Source: Bacteroidaceae bacterium (lineage in GTDB: Bacteria; Bacteroidota; Bacteroidia; Bacteroidales; Bacteroidaceae). Taken from it: a stretch of 13,030 nt of DNA. The notes below the pieces were generated by a model that worked only from the letters and a program-made list of their open reading frames with translations, did not search any database and was not told the DNA's origin. Location: assembly GCA_021443405.1 (NCBI GenBank), contig JABUUA010000036.1, positions 33,190 to 46,219 on the forward strand, written 5' to 3'. Numbering within the stretch: the stretch's first letter is position 1; each line of letters opens with the position of its first letter. This document shows, piece by piece, positions 1 to 7,750 of this stretch. The position numbers and the translations under genes were made by a program.

Positions 1-1
1 T

Positions 2-2722
2 GTGGTAATCACTGGCTTGAGCGGCAGCGGCAAGTCGTCGTTGGCTTTCGACACCATCTGCGCCGAAGGGCAGCGCCGCTACATCGAGACCTTCTCTGCC
101 TATGCCCGCAATTTTCTGGGCAATATGGAGCGTCCCGATGTGGACAAGATATCGGGACTCTCGCCCGTCATCAGCATCGAGCAGAAGACCACCAACCGCA
201 ATCCCCGCTCCACGGTGGGCACCACCACCGAGGTCTATGACTTCCTCCGCCTTCTCTACGCCCGTGTGGGCGAGGCCTTTAGCTACGAGACCGGCGAGCG
301 CATGGTGCGCTACACCGAAGAACAGATTCTGCATCTGCTGCTCGACGACTACCAAGGCCGCAAGGTGTATCTGCTTGCCCCACTGGTGAAGAACCGCAAA
401 GGTCACTACAAAGAACTGTTCGAATCCATCATCAAGAAAGGATTTCTTTACGTGCGAGTCGATGGTGAGCTGCAGGAAGTACTGCCCGGCATGAAGCTCG
501 ACCGCTATAAAAACCACTCCATCGAGGTGGTGGTGGACCGCCTTGTGGTGCGCGAGACCGACGATCACCGCCTGCAAAACAGCGTGGCCAGCGCCATGAA
601 GCACGGCGAAGGTCTGATGATGGTCTATGACGTGGAGGCGCAGACCATGCGCCACTACAGCAAGCGCCTCATGTGCCCCACCACGGGTATCTCGTACCGC
701 GATCCCGCCCCCCACGACTTTTCGTTCAACAGTCCCCAGGGCGCCTGCCCGCGTTGCAAGGGTCTGGGACGCATCACCCACATCGACCGCGACCTCATCC
801 TTCCCGACCGCTCCCAGAGTGTGCGCGAAGGCGGCATTGCCCCGTTGGGGAAATACAAGAACCAACTCATCTTCTGGCAGGTGCAAGCCATCTTGGAGAA
901 ATACGGCTGCACGCTCGACACTCCCTTGTCGCAGTTGGCCGACGAAGCCATCGACGAAATTCTCGACGGCTCGGTGGACCGCCTTTGCATCCCGGCTGCC
1001 GTGGCCGGAACATCGGGCGATTATTACTGCCACTTCGAGGGACTGACGAAATACATCCGCTCCACGCAGGAGAACGACGACAGCGCCGCCGCGCAGAAAT
1101 GGGTGGAACAGTTCAGTAGCGAAGTGGAGTGCCCCGAGTGTCACGGGCAGCGCCTCAACCGCGAGGCCCTGCACTTTCGCATCGACGGCAAGAACATCGC
1201 CGAGCTCGCCGCCATGGATTTGCAAGAGCTGCACGAGTGGCTCACCAACGTGGAGGAGCGCCTCAACGACCATCAGCGCAAGATTGCGCCCGAGATACTG
1301 AAAGAGATACGCACGCGTCTCCAGTTCCTGCTCGACGTAGGCCTCGACTATCTATCGCTCAACCGCGCCTCATTGAGTTTGTCCGGCGGCGAGAGCCAGC
1401 GCATCCGCCTTGCCACCCAGATAGGCAGTCAGCTGGTGAATGTGCTCTACATACTGGACGAACCCAGCATCGGACTCCATCAGCGCGACAACATCCGCCT
1501 TATCCGTTCCCTCAAGACCCTGCGCGACACGGGCAACACCATCATCGTGGTGGAGCACGACCAGGAGATGATGGAGAACGCCGACTGGATTATCGACATC
1601 GGGCCACGCGCCGGACGCAAGGGTGGGGAAGTGGTGTTCCAAGGCATTTACCCCGATATGCTCAAAGCCCACACGCTCACGAGTCAGTACCTCAATGGCG
1701 AACAGCGCATCGAAGTGCCCGCCACCCGCCGCGCCGGTACGGGCGAGACTCTCGTGCTGCGCGGTTGCACGGGCAACAACCTGAAGCAGGTGGACGTGAC
1801 GTTCCCGCTCGGTAAGCTCATCTGCGTGACGGGCGTCAGCGGCAGCGGCAAGTCAACGCTCATCAACGACACCCTGCATCCCATTCTCTCCCAACACTTC
1901 TACCGTTCGCTCCGCGAGCCGCTGCCCTATGCCTCCATCGAAGGCATCGAAGGCATCGATAAGGTGGTGGACGTGGACCAGAGTCCGCTCGGCCGCACGC
2001 CCCGCTCCAATCCCGCCACCTACACCGGCGTGTTCAACGACATCCGCGCACTCTTTGTGCAGCATCCCGAGGCCAAGATACGCGGCTACAAGCCCGGGCG
2101 TTTCTCGTTCAACGTGAAGGGCGGTCGCTGCGAAACCTGCAAGGGCAACGGTTACCGTACCATAGAGATGAACTTCCTGCCCGACGTGTATGTGCCCTGC
2201 GAAGACTGCCGTGGCAAGCGCTACAACCGCGAGACGCTGGAGGTGCGCTTCAAGGGCAAGAGCATCGCCGACATTCTGGACATGACCATCAATCAGGCCG
2301 TGGAGTTCTTCGAGAACGTTCCTCACATTCTGCAGCGCATCAAGGTGTTGCAAGACGTTGGTCTTGGTTACATCAAACTCGGACAGCCCTCCACCACGCT
2401 CTCGGGCGGCGAGAGTCAGCGCGTGAAGCTCGCCACCGAACTGGCGAAACGCGACACCGGGCGCACCCTCTACATCCTGGACGAGCCCACGACAGGCCTG
2501 CACTTCGAGGACATCCGCGTGCTGCTGGAGGTGCTCAACCGCTTGGTGGACAAGGGTAACTCCGTGGTGGTGATAGAGCATAACCTCGATGTCATCCGAT
2601 CGGCCGACTGGCTCATCGATATGGGTCCCGACGGTGGTCGTGGCGGCGGACAGATACTTTTCGCCGGCACGCCCGAGGACTTGAAGAAAGCCGGCGTGGG
2701 AGCCACGGCCCGATACCTGTGA
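2..2722 (+). CDS. uvrA: UvrABC excinuclease subunit A, 5'-truncated
   Basis: UvrA is the DNA-damage-recognising ATPase of nucleotide excision repair, which loads UvrB at lesions in the cytoplasm. The visible 906 residues begin inside the first Walker A motif (GLSGSGKSS, visible residues 5-13), so roughly 25-30 N-terminal residues lie upstream; the GTG at base 2 is an internal Val codon. Both ABC halves are present: second Walker A GVSGSGKST at 611-619, signatures LSGGE at 460-464 and 800-804, and Walker B segments LYILDEPSIGLH and LYILDEPTTGLH. The C-terminal zinc module is complete (C710, C713, C733, C736). The first module has the late pair C249/C252, but its early pair reads CPTT (C225, T228) where CPxC is usual. 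A further CPEC lies at 377-380. It ends in TGA 41 nt before the hexosaminidase start, and I see no promoter in between, so read-through is likely. Identity is very secure. Confidence 0.97.
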   Translation: MVITGLSGSGKSSLAFDTICAEGQRRYIETFSAYARNFLGNMERPDVDKISGLSPVISIEQKTTNRNPRSTVGTTTEVYDFLRLLYARVGEAFSYETGERMVRYTEEQILHLLLDDYQGRKVYLLAPLVKNRKGHYKELFESIIKKGFLYVRVDGELQEVLPGMKLDRYKNHSIEVVVDRLVVRETDDHRLQNSVASAMKHGEGLMMVYDVEAQTMRHYSKRLMCPTTGISYRDPAPHDFSFNSPQGACPRCKGLGRITHIDRDLILPDRSQSVREGGIAPLGKYKNQLIFWQVQAILEKYGCTLDTPLSQLADEAIDEILDGSVDRLCIPAAVAGTSGDYYCHFEGLTKYIRSTQENDDSAAAQKWVEQFSSEVECPECHGQRLNREALHFRIDGKNIAELAAMDLQELHEWLTNVEERLNDHQRKIAPEILKEIRTRLQFLLDVGLDYLSLNRASLSLSGGESQRIRLATQIGSQLVNVLYILDEPSIGLHQRDNIRLIRSLKTLRDTGNTIIVVEHDQEMMENADWIIDIGPRAGRKGGEVVFQGIYPDMLKAHTLTSQYLNGEQRIEVPATRRAGTGETLVLRGCTGNNLKQVDVTFPLGKLICVTGVSGSGKSTLINDTLHPILSQHFYRSLREPLPYASIEGIEGIDKVVDVDQSPLGRTPRSNPATYTGVFNDIRALFVQHPEAKIRGYKPGRFSFNVKGGRCETCKGNGYRTIEMNFLPDVYVPCEDCRGKRYNRETLEVRFKGKSIADILDMTINQAVEFFENVPHILQRIKVLQDVGLGYIKLGQPSTTLSGGESQRVKLATELAKRDTGRTLYILDEPTTGLHFEDIRVLLEVLNRLVDKGNSVVVIEHNLDVIRSADWLIDMGPDGGRGGGQILFAGTPEDLKKAGVGATARYL

Positions 2723-2763
2723 CGAAGAAGAAAGACAAGCTAACCACTAATACCATCAACCGA

Positions 2764-5058
2764 ATGAAAAAAGTTTTGTTAACCCTTTTGCTCGCCGTGG
2801 CCCTGCCCATGGCTGCACAGCGACCCGCTACCGACATTATTCCTGCCCCCGCACACTTGCAGAGCGGACAAGGGACGTTCGACCTCAGTGCCGCCACCCC
2901 CATCTGCTATCAAGGCAAGGCTGCCAAGCAAGCCGCCACGCTGCTGGCCGCCGACCTCGGCACCACCGCGCGTGCCGGAAAGGCGCGTCGAGGCACGGTG
3001 TGCTTTGTGACCGACGCCGCCGTCCGCGGTGCAGAGGCCTACACACTGGACGTAACGACGGACGGCATCGTGGCCCGTGCCAGCACAGCCGCCGGTCTGT
3101 TCTATGCCTACCAAACACTGCGCCAACTGCTGCCCGTGGCAGTCGGGACGTCGGCCCGCGTGCCCGCCCTCAGCATTCAGGACGAGCCCCGCTTTGCTTA
3201 CCGCGGCGCCATGCTCGACCCCTGCCGCCACTTCCTCCCCGTGGAGTATGTGAAGCGCCAGATTGACTTCTTGTCGAAGTACAAAATCAATCGGCTCCAT
3301 TGGCACCTGACCGAGGACCAAGGTTGGCGCGTGGAGATAAAGAAGTACCCGAAGCTTACGAGCGTTGGCTCGGTGCGCGTGGAAGCACCAGGCGACACCA
3401 CGGGCGGTTTCTACACCCAGGCAGAGATTCGTGACGTGGTGGCTTATGCCGCCCAGCACCACATGGAGGTGATTCCCGAACTGGAAATGCCCGGTCACGA
3501 GCTGGCCGCCATTGCCGCCTATCCCCATCTCTCGTGCCGCGGCGACAGCGTCTCGCTGCGCAAGGTGTGGGGTGTGGAAGAAATCGTGATGTGCCCCGGC
3601 AAGGAAGATATGTTCACCTTCCTGCAGGACGTCATCGACGAGCTCGTGCCCCTCTTCCCCTCTAAGTTGTTCCACATCGGCGGCGACGAGAGTCCGCGCC
3701 AAGAGTGGCACAAGTGCCCCAAGTGCCAAGCCCGCATGAAAGAACTCGGCCTTACGAAGGAAGCCCAGTTGCAGAGCTACATCATCGGCCGTATGGAGAA
3801 ATACTTGGCCAAGAAGGGCAAGCAGATTATCGGTTGGGACGAGATTCTGGAGGGCGAAGGCTTGAGCCAGAGCGCCATCGTGATGTCGTGGCGCGGTGAG
3901 GAGGGCGGTATTGCCGCTGCCAAGATGGAGCACGAAGTGCTGATGACGCCCTCGTCGCACGGTTTCTATTTCGATTACTACCAAGGCGACCCCCAGTTGG
4001 AGGAGTCGTGCTACATCGGCGGCTACTTCCCCATTGCCAAGGTCTATGCCTACGACCCCGTGCCTGCCGCGCTGCGCGGCACCGACAAGGCCCGCTTCGT
4101 ACTGGGCGTGCAGGCCAACAACTGGTCGGAATACACCCACAACGGCGTGGAGCTTGAGAACAAACTCTACCCGCGTGCTCTCGCCCTCTCCGAGGTGGCG
4201 TGGAGTCCGATGGAGACGCGCGACTTCGCCGACTTCTGCCGTCGCGCCGACGGTTGGCACGCGCTGCGCCTGCAGTCTCTCGGCATTCCCTTCCACACAC
4301 CGCAGCCCCAGCAGCCTGAGGGAAGCATAGGTCACATCGCTTTCACCGACGCCACCGTGCTGACACTGGAGACCACACGCCCCGAACGCATCGTCTATAC
4401 GCTCGACGGAAGCGACCCTACTGCCGCCAGCACCACCTACACCGAGCCGCTTTGCTTCACCCATTCCACCACCGTGCGCACCGCCTGCGTGCTGCCCTGC
4501 GGCTTGGTGGGTAAGCCTCGCACCATCGTGGTGGAGAAGATGACCTGTCTGCCCGGCTGCAAGGTGAAGGACTTGGAGCCCGGTCTGGTCATGGATCGCT
4601 GGGCCGGACGCTACCAGAGCGCCTTGGAACTGCGCGCCTGCACGGCCTCGGACGCTGGCATTGCCGCTGTGCCAGAGAAGATTCGCACCCTCTCTCGCGC
4701 CGCTGCGGAAGCCAGTGAACCTACCGACTATGCCGCACAGGCCAGCGGTTATCTCTACATTCCCGAGGATGCCGTTTACGAGTTTTCTACGTGCAACCAC
4801 CAACTCTTTATCGACGGCAAGACCGTGGTGGACAACTCTCAGCTCGGCGTTCCGCGCCACACCATGGGCGGCCGACAGATTGCGTTGGCCAAGGGATACC
4901 ACCGATTCTCGGTATTTTTCCTGGGCGGTATTTACAAAGGTTGGCCCACGTACTGGGACGACGCCCGCGTGAAGATACGCCGCATCGAGCCCACTGCCTC
5001 GCCGCAGGCCACCGATGCCGACTGGCGCTACTTGGGAAAAGACGATTTTTGGCACTAA
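2764..5058 (+). CDS. GH20 beta-N-acetylhexosaminidase, exported
   Basis: This enzyme removes terminal beta-linked GlcNAc/GalNAc from glycans by substrate-assisted catalysis, probably in the periplasm or at the cell surface. ATG 2764 gives 764 residues starting with a signal peptide (MKKVLLTLLLAVALPMAAQ, no lipobox Cys). An in-frame GTG at 2719 would bury that signal, so it was not used. Layout: N-terminal GH20b-like domain about 20-140; catalytic barrel about 142-500; chitobiase/hexosaminidase C-terminal Ig-like segment about 520-595 (YTLDGSDP near 545); PA14-like beta domain about 607-755. Active-site features are R155 in DPCRHF, the paired acids D308/E309 in HIGGDE, W358 with D359-E360, W376, and W454/E456 in NNWSEY. 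The family normally uses the Asp to orient the acetamido group and the Glu as general acid. It probably lies in one transcript with uvrA. Family is very secure; the natural substrate (host mucin, chitobiose or peptidoglycan) cannot be told from sequence. Confidence 0.95.
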   Translation: MKKVLLTLLLAVALPMAAQRPATDIIPAPAHLQSGQGTFDLSAATPICYQGKAAKQAATLLAADLGTTARAGKARRGTVCFVTDAAVRGAEAYTLDVTTDGIVARASTAAGLFYAYQTLRQLLPVAVGTSARVPALSIQDEPRFAYRGAMLDPCRHFLPVEYVKRQIDFLSKYKINRLHWHLTEDQGWRVEIKKYPKLTSVGSVRVEAPGDTTGGFYTQAEIRDVVAYAAQHHMEVIPELEMPGHELAAIAAYPHLSCRGDSVSLRKVWGVEEIVMCPGKEDMFTFLQDVIDELVPLFPSKLFHIGGDESPRQEWHKCPKCQARMKELGLTKEAQLQSYIIGRMEKYLAKKGKQIIGWDEILEGEGLSQSAIVMSWRGEEGGIAAAKMEHEVLMTPSSHGFYFDYYQGDPQLEESCYIGGYFPIAKVYAYDPVPAALRGTDKARFVLGVQANNWSEYTHNGVELENKLYPRALALSEVAWSPMETRDFADFCRRADGWHALRLQSLGIPFHTPQPQQPEGSIGHIAFTDATVLTLETTRPERIVYTLDGSDPTAASTTYTEPLCFTHSTTVRTACVLPCGLVGKPRTIVVEKMTCLPGCKVKDLEPGLVMDRWAGRYQSALELRACTASDAGIAAVPEKIRTLSRAAAEASEPTDYAAQASGYLYIPEDAVYEFSTCNHQLFIDGKTVVDNSQLGVPRHTMGGRQIALAKGYHRFSVFFLGGIYKGWPTYWDDARVKIRRIEPTASPQATDADWRYLGKDDFWH

Positions 5059-5119
5059 ACGAACCACGGCTCTCCAGCCTGAAGAACCGCTGTCACGCAG
5101 AGGGAAAATCTTTGACGCG

Positions 5120-5135
5120 CGGAGGGAGACCTCCG
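5120..5135. repeat. Short hairpin with a GAGA (GNRA-type) loop
   Basis: CGGAGG (5120-5125) and CCTCCG (5130-5135) form a perfect 6-bp stem closed by GAGA, a stable GNRA tetraloop in plus-strand RNA. It shares bases 5134-5135 with the neighbouring terminator stem, so the two cannot both form fully. Role unknown. Confidence 0.5.
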
Positions 5136-5161
5136 GTTTCCTTAGGAAAATCGTTTTTTTT
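5134..5161 (+). terminator. Probable intrinsic terminator after the hexosaminidase
   Basis: A stem CGGTTTCC (5134-5141) pairs with GGAAAATCG (5145-5153) with one bulged A and one G-U pair, closed by a TTA loop. Eight T residues follow immediately (5154-5161). It lies 76 nt past the hexosaminidase stop. The stem is only moderately strong, and part of it can pair instead with a downstream inverted repeat. Confidence 0.6.
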
Positions 5162-5188
5162 CTGGGTGACTGAGCCAATTTTCCTAAG
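5141..5188. repeat. 11-bp perfect inverted repeat, 26-nt spacer
   Basis: CTTAGGAAAAT (5141-5151) is the exact reverse complement of ATTTTCCTAAG (5178-5188). After one mismatch three more pairs extend it (5137-5139 with 5190-5192). The left arm overlaps the proposed terminator stem and the T-run lies in the loop. Neither strand has a T-tract after the outer stem, so it does not look like a simple terminator. It may be a dispersed intergenic repeat; this needs a copy-number search. Confidence 0.6.
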
Positions 5189-5274
5189 AAAAAAGTCCTC
5201 GTCACGTGCGTGTCGAAGTCGCGGCTGCTAAGTGCTGTATTTCAGGCCTCCTTATGACTAAAGAAAAGTACCGA

Positions 5275-5314
5275 CAAAATGAAAGCCCGGTTCCCTCGTG
5301 GGGACCGGGCTTTC
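5275..5314 (-). terminator. Terminator of the ilv operon
   Basis: GAAAGCCCGGTTCCC (5281-5295) pairs with GGGGACCGGGCTTTC (5300-5314) around a TCGT loop, giving a 15-bp stem with a single G-T wobble. It lies 23 nt past the ilvC stop. In the leftward transcript the stem is followed by ATTTTG, a short U-run. It would also serve as a backstop for rightward transcription from the hexosaminidase. Confidence 0.8.
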
Positions 5315-5337
5315 ATTAGGTGGAAAGGGAGAATTCC

Positions 5338-6381
5338 TTAGTTGTTCTCGGGACGGAGCTGGCGAACCGTAACGGCCGTGCGCCACATTTCGCTCTCGCG
5401 CAGGGCAGCGAGCTCCTTCTCCAGACCCTCACGATAGTCGGGCTTCGAGTTGGCGTCGATAGAAATCTGAGCCTCGTTGCCGCACTTCACACTGGCGTAG
5501 AGTTTCTCTACCACGGGCTTGCAAGCATCGTGGAAGGGGCCCATCCAGTCCAGGGCACCGCGCTGAGCGGTGGTAGAGCAGTTGGCATACATCCAGTCCA
5601 TACCCTTCTGTGCGAACAGCGGCATGAGCGACTGTGTGAGTTCCTCAACGGTCTCGTTGAAAGCCTCCGAGGGCGAGTGACCATTCTCGCGCAGTACCTC
5701 GTACTGAGCCAGCAGCAGACCCTGGATGGCGCCCATCAGCGAACCGCGCTCACCCGTCAGGTCAGAGGTGGCCTCGCGCTGGAAGGTGGTCTCGAACAGA
5801 TAGCCCGAACCGATGCCGATGCCCAGTGCCAGCGTGCGCTCGAGAGCGCGGCCCGTGGCGTCCTGATAAACGGCGTATGAGCTGTTGAGACCACGGCCCT
5901 CGAGGAACATGGTGCGCAGCGAGGTGCCGCTACCCTTGGGAGCTACCATGATGACGTCGATGTCCTTCTGAGGAACACAGCCGGTGCGGTCGCTCCATGT
6001 GATGGCAAAACCGTGGGAGAAATAGAGAGCCTTGCCGGGGGTGAGGTAGGGCTGCAGGGTGGGCCATACGCTCATCACTGCGGCGTCGGAGAGCAGGCAC
6101 ATGACGATGGTGCCCTTCTCAGCGGCCTCCTCGATGGAGAACAAGGTCTTGCCGGGTACCCAACCGTCGGCCACTGCCTTCTCGTACGTCTTACCCTGAC
6201 GCTGGCCCACGATGACGTTGAAGCCGTTGTCGCGCAGGTTGCACGCCTGACCGGGACCCTGAACACCGTAACCGATGACGGCGATGGTCTCGTTCTTTAG
6301 CACTTCGCGTGCCTTCTCCAGAGGGAACTCCTCGCGGGTCATCACTTCCTCGATGACGCCGCCAAAATTCATTTTAGCCAT
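5338..6381 (-). CDS. ilvC: Ketol-acid reductoisomerase (acetohydroxy acid isomeroreductase)
   Basis: It isomerises and reduces 2-acetolactate or 2-aceto-2-hydroxybutyrate to the dihydroxy acid using a nicotinamide cofactor and Mg2+, the second shared step of valine/isoleucine synthesis. The protein is 347 residues, starting MAKMNFGG at 6381; an adjacent ATG at 6384 would add one Met. The Rossmann motif GYGVQGPGQ is at 38-45 region; the cofactor-loop region reads GQRQGKTYEK (59-68). Metal and substrate residues of the family are visible: D207 and E211 in SDLTGERG, E243 and E247 in FNETVEE, H123, K149 and S269. The length fits the short class I form. It is the last operon gene, 32 nt after the thioesterase, with a strong terminator downstream. 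The open frame runs far upstream into the thioesterase gene, but that part has no KARI homology. The sequence resembles fungal mitochondrial Ilv5 (see findings). Confidence 0.97.
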   Translation of the reverse strand: MAKMNFGGVIEEVMTREEFPLEKAREVLKNETIAVIGYGVQGPGQACNLRDNGFNVIVGQRQGKTYEKAVADGWVPGKTLFSIEEAAEKGTIVMCLLSDAAVMSVWPTLQPYLTPGKALYFSHGFAITWSDRTGCVPQKDIDVIMVAPKGSGTSLRTMFLEGRGLNSSYAVYQDATGRALERTLALGIGIGSGYLFETTFQREATSDLTGERGSLMGAIQGLLLAQYEVLRENGHSPSEAFNETVEELTQSLMPLFAQKGMDWMYANCSTTAQRGALDWMGPFHDACKPVVEKLYASVKCGNEAQISIDANSKPDYREGLEKELAALRESEMWRTAVTVRQLRPENN

Positions 6382-6413
6382 CATTTGTGTGTTTTGAATT
6401 ATGATTGTTAATA

Positions 6414-7172
6414 CTATATTGTTGCTGTTCGGAATCGAATCTTTGCCTGACAGACCACTTCGGCCTCGTTCTTCCGTACCTCCACATCCACTTCGTCGGC
6501 GCTTACCGGCTGCGTGTAGAACGAGAGACGGTCGCCCAGGTGGCTCTCGGCCTTGTAGGCAATCTCGAAGCGTTCGATGCTCTGCGACTTGAAACGCTCT
6601 TTCGGGAAGAGGTCGAGAATGTGCTCGATGTACTTGATGCTGTTGATGTGTCCGTTGATGTCCACGTCGCTGTAATACGTGTCGATGGTGCGCACCAGCT
6701 CCGGTTCGCGGAAACGGAAGCGACCGTGTCCGGCGATGGGGCAGTCGTTCTCCTCGTCCGTCACCACGTAGCGGCATATGTCGCCGTCGTAGAGCGAGAG
6801 CAAGTCGCACGGGCGTCGCGTCTCCAAGTCAATCATCGCCCACACGCTGCGGGCATAGCCATAGGCGGAACCGTCGGGACGCAGGATGGCGAAGTTACGG
6901 TTGGTAAAGAGTTTCATCACGCCCTCCACCCACGTCTTCACCTCGAAGTGCTCGTACTGACGAGGCATGTCGTAGAGTTCGATGGACAGACGGCTCAGCA
7001 CCCATGTGTGCTGCGTCTCGTTGAGCGCACCGATGCCCCAGCCGCGACGGGTGGAATGCTTGCCGGCGGCGTTGAGCAGATGGTTGCCCAGCACCCCCAT
7101 GAACACGCGGCCGGTGAAGTCCACGTGGAAGGGTTCGACGAAACACTCGTAGCTATCTATCTTCTCCATCAT
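6414..7172 (-). CDS. Acyl-ACP thioesterase (FatA/TesA-like, PF01643 type)
   Basis: It hydrolyses acyl-ACP to a free fatty acid and ACP in the cytoplasm. The 252-residue protein has the tandem hot-dog organisation of plant and bacterial acyl-ACP thioesterases: an N-terminal half with YECFVEPFHVDFTGR (8-22) and W56 in TQHTW, and a C-terminal half with the signature DINGHINSIKYIEH beginning at D171, in which D171, N173 and H175 are the probable catalytic set. Its ATG (7172) overlaps the ilvN TGA by one base (TGATG), indicating translational coupling; a second ATG at 7169 is equally possible. It lies inside the branched-chain amino acid operon between ilvN and ilvC. From memory this position recurs in Bacteroidales. 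A direct role in amino acid synthesis is not obvious; a link to acyl chains made from branched or straight primers is only a guess. Chain-length preference cannot be read from sequence. Confidence 0.88.
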   Translation of the reverse strand: MMEKIDSYECFVEPFHVDFTGRVFMGVLGNHLLNAAGKHSTRRGWGIGALNETQHTWVLSRLSIELYDMPRQYEHFEVKTWVEGVMKLFTNRNFAILRPDGSAYGYARSVWAMIDLETRRPCDLLSLYDGDICRYVVTDEENDCPIAGHGRFRFREPELVRTIDTYYSDVDINGHINSIKYIEHILDLFPKERFKSQSIERFEIAYKAESHLGDRLSFYTQPVSADEVDVEVRKNEAEVVCQAKIRFRTATI

Positions 7173-7750
7173 CAGGCCTCGTCGTTATTGATGCCCTCCT
7201 CCATGAAGCGGAGCTGGGCGTTCTGGTGCTCCTTGAGGAAGGCCGACACCTTTTCTTCCTTGCCGCGCGTGATGGCCACGCAGCCGCTGCGCGTGTATTG
7301 CAGAATGCACTTGAAGCGTGCCAAGGCCTTGTAGAGTTCGATGATAATCTTGGAAGAACTGCACACGTGAACGGAGATGTACGTCTCATTCACCTCCAGC
7401 ATCCGCGAGTCGGTGTGGCGGATGAGGCGCGAAATCTCGGGATGCGCCATCACGATGGGCGTGGAAATCTTGAACAACGCCACTTCGCTGGTGAAGATTT
7501 CGCTGTCGAGATAGTAGTCGGCCTTGATGACGTCCACCTTCTTTTCTATCTGCTTCACGAGTTTCTTCACCTGTTGTTCGTCGTCGCTGAAGATGGTGAC
7601 GGTGTATTTGTGCACGTTCGGGATGCCCGACGGCGACACGTTCAGGCTCTCGATGTTCACCTGAAGACGGGTGAACACTGCGGTCACAAGATTGAGGATA
7701 CCCACCACATTCTCCGAATAGATGAGTATGGTATATAACTGCTTATCCAT
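7172..7750 (-). CDS. ilvN: Acetolactate synthase small (regulatory) subunit
   Basis: This ACT-domain subunit activates the catalytic IlvB subunit and usually carries valine feedback inhibition. The product is 192 residues. The N-terminal ACT domain (about 4-80) starts LYTILIYSENVVGILN and has the E-N-x-x-G pattern and NIESL, placing N14, G17 and N32 where E. coli IlvH has its effector-site residues N11, G14 and N29. The C-terminal half (about 85-170, from EVALFKIST) matches the second domain of the family, with ARSG replaced by TRSG near 154. Its ATG (7750) lies inside the ilvB gene, overlapping the ilvB end by 8 nt, which suggests coupled translation and balanced subunits. The extra C-terminal tail (LRFMEEGINNDEA) is longer than in E. 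coli IlvH. Valine sensitivity is inferred from the conserved residues. Confidence 0.95.
   Translation of the reverse strand: MDKQLYTILIYSENVVGILNLVTAVFTRLQVNIESLNVSPSGIPNVHKYTVTIFSDDEQQVKKLVKQIEKKVDVIKADYYLDSEIFTSEVALFKISTPIVMAHPEISRLIRHTDSRMLEVNETYISVHVCSSSKIIIELYKALARFKCILQYTRSGCVAITRGKEEKVSAFLKEHQNAQLRFMEEGINNDEA

Noticed and set aside
1936..1962. Tandem 9-bp repeat (ATCGAAGGC) inside uvrA
   Set aside because: It encodes SIEGIEGIDK, the same length as the usual SIEGLEHIDK-type segment, so it is chance similarity and not an insertion.
2719..2763. GTG start 15 codons upstream for the hexosaminidase
   Set aside because: It would place a charged stretch before a clear signal peptide that begins at ATG 2764.
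2650..2763. Possible promoter for the hexosaminidase (TACTTTTC near 2655)
   Set aside because: The -7 match lacks the final G and there is no TTTG or TTG at the right distance upstream.
2779..5205. An 808-codon open frame antisense to the whole hexosaminidase gene
   Set aside because: It mirrors the GH20 gene, whose identity is certain. GC-rich codon use avoiding TTA, CTA and TCA leaves the opposite strand free of stops, and the translation is low-complexity with no recognisable domain.
5320..5880. Plus-strand open frame opposite ilvC (also similar frames at 7226-7738, 7722-8849 and 9510-10208)
   Set aside because: All lie antisense to secure ilv genes, have no recognisable domains, and start without promoter signals.
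6382..6810. N-terminal extension of the ilvC reading frame by about 140 codons
   Set aside because: It overlaps the thioesterase gene in another frame, its translation is arginine-rich noise, and KARI homology begins exactly at 6381.
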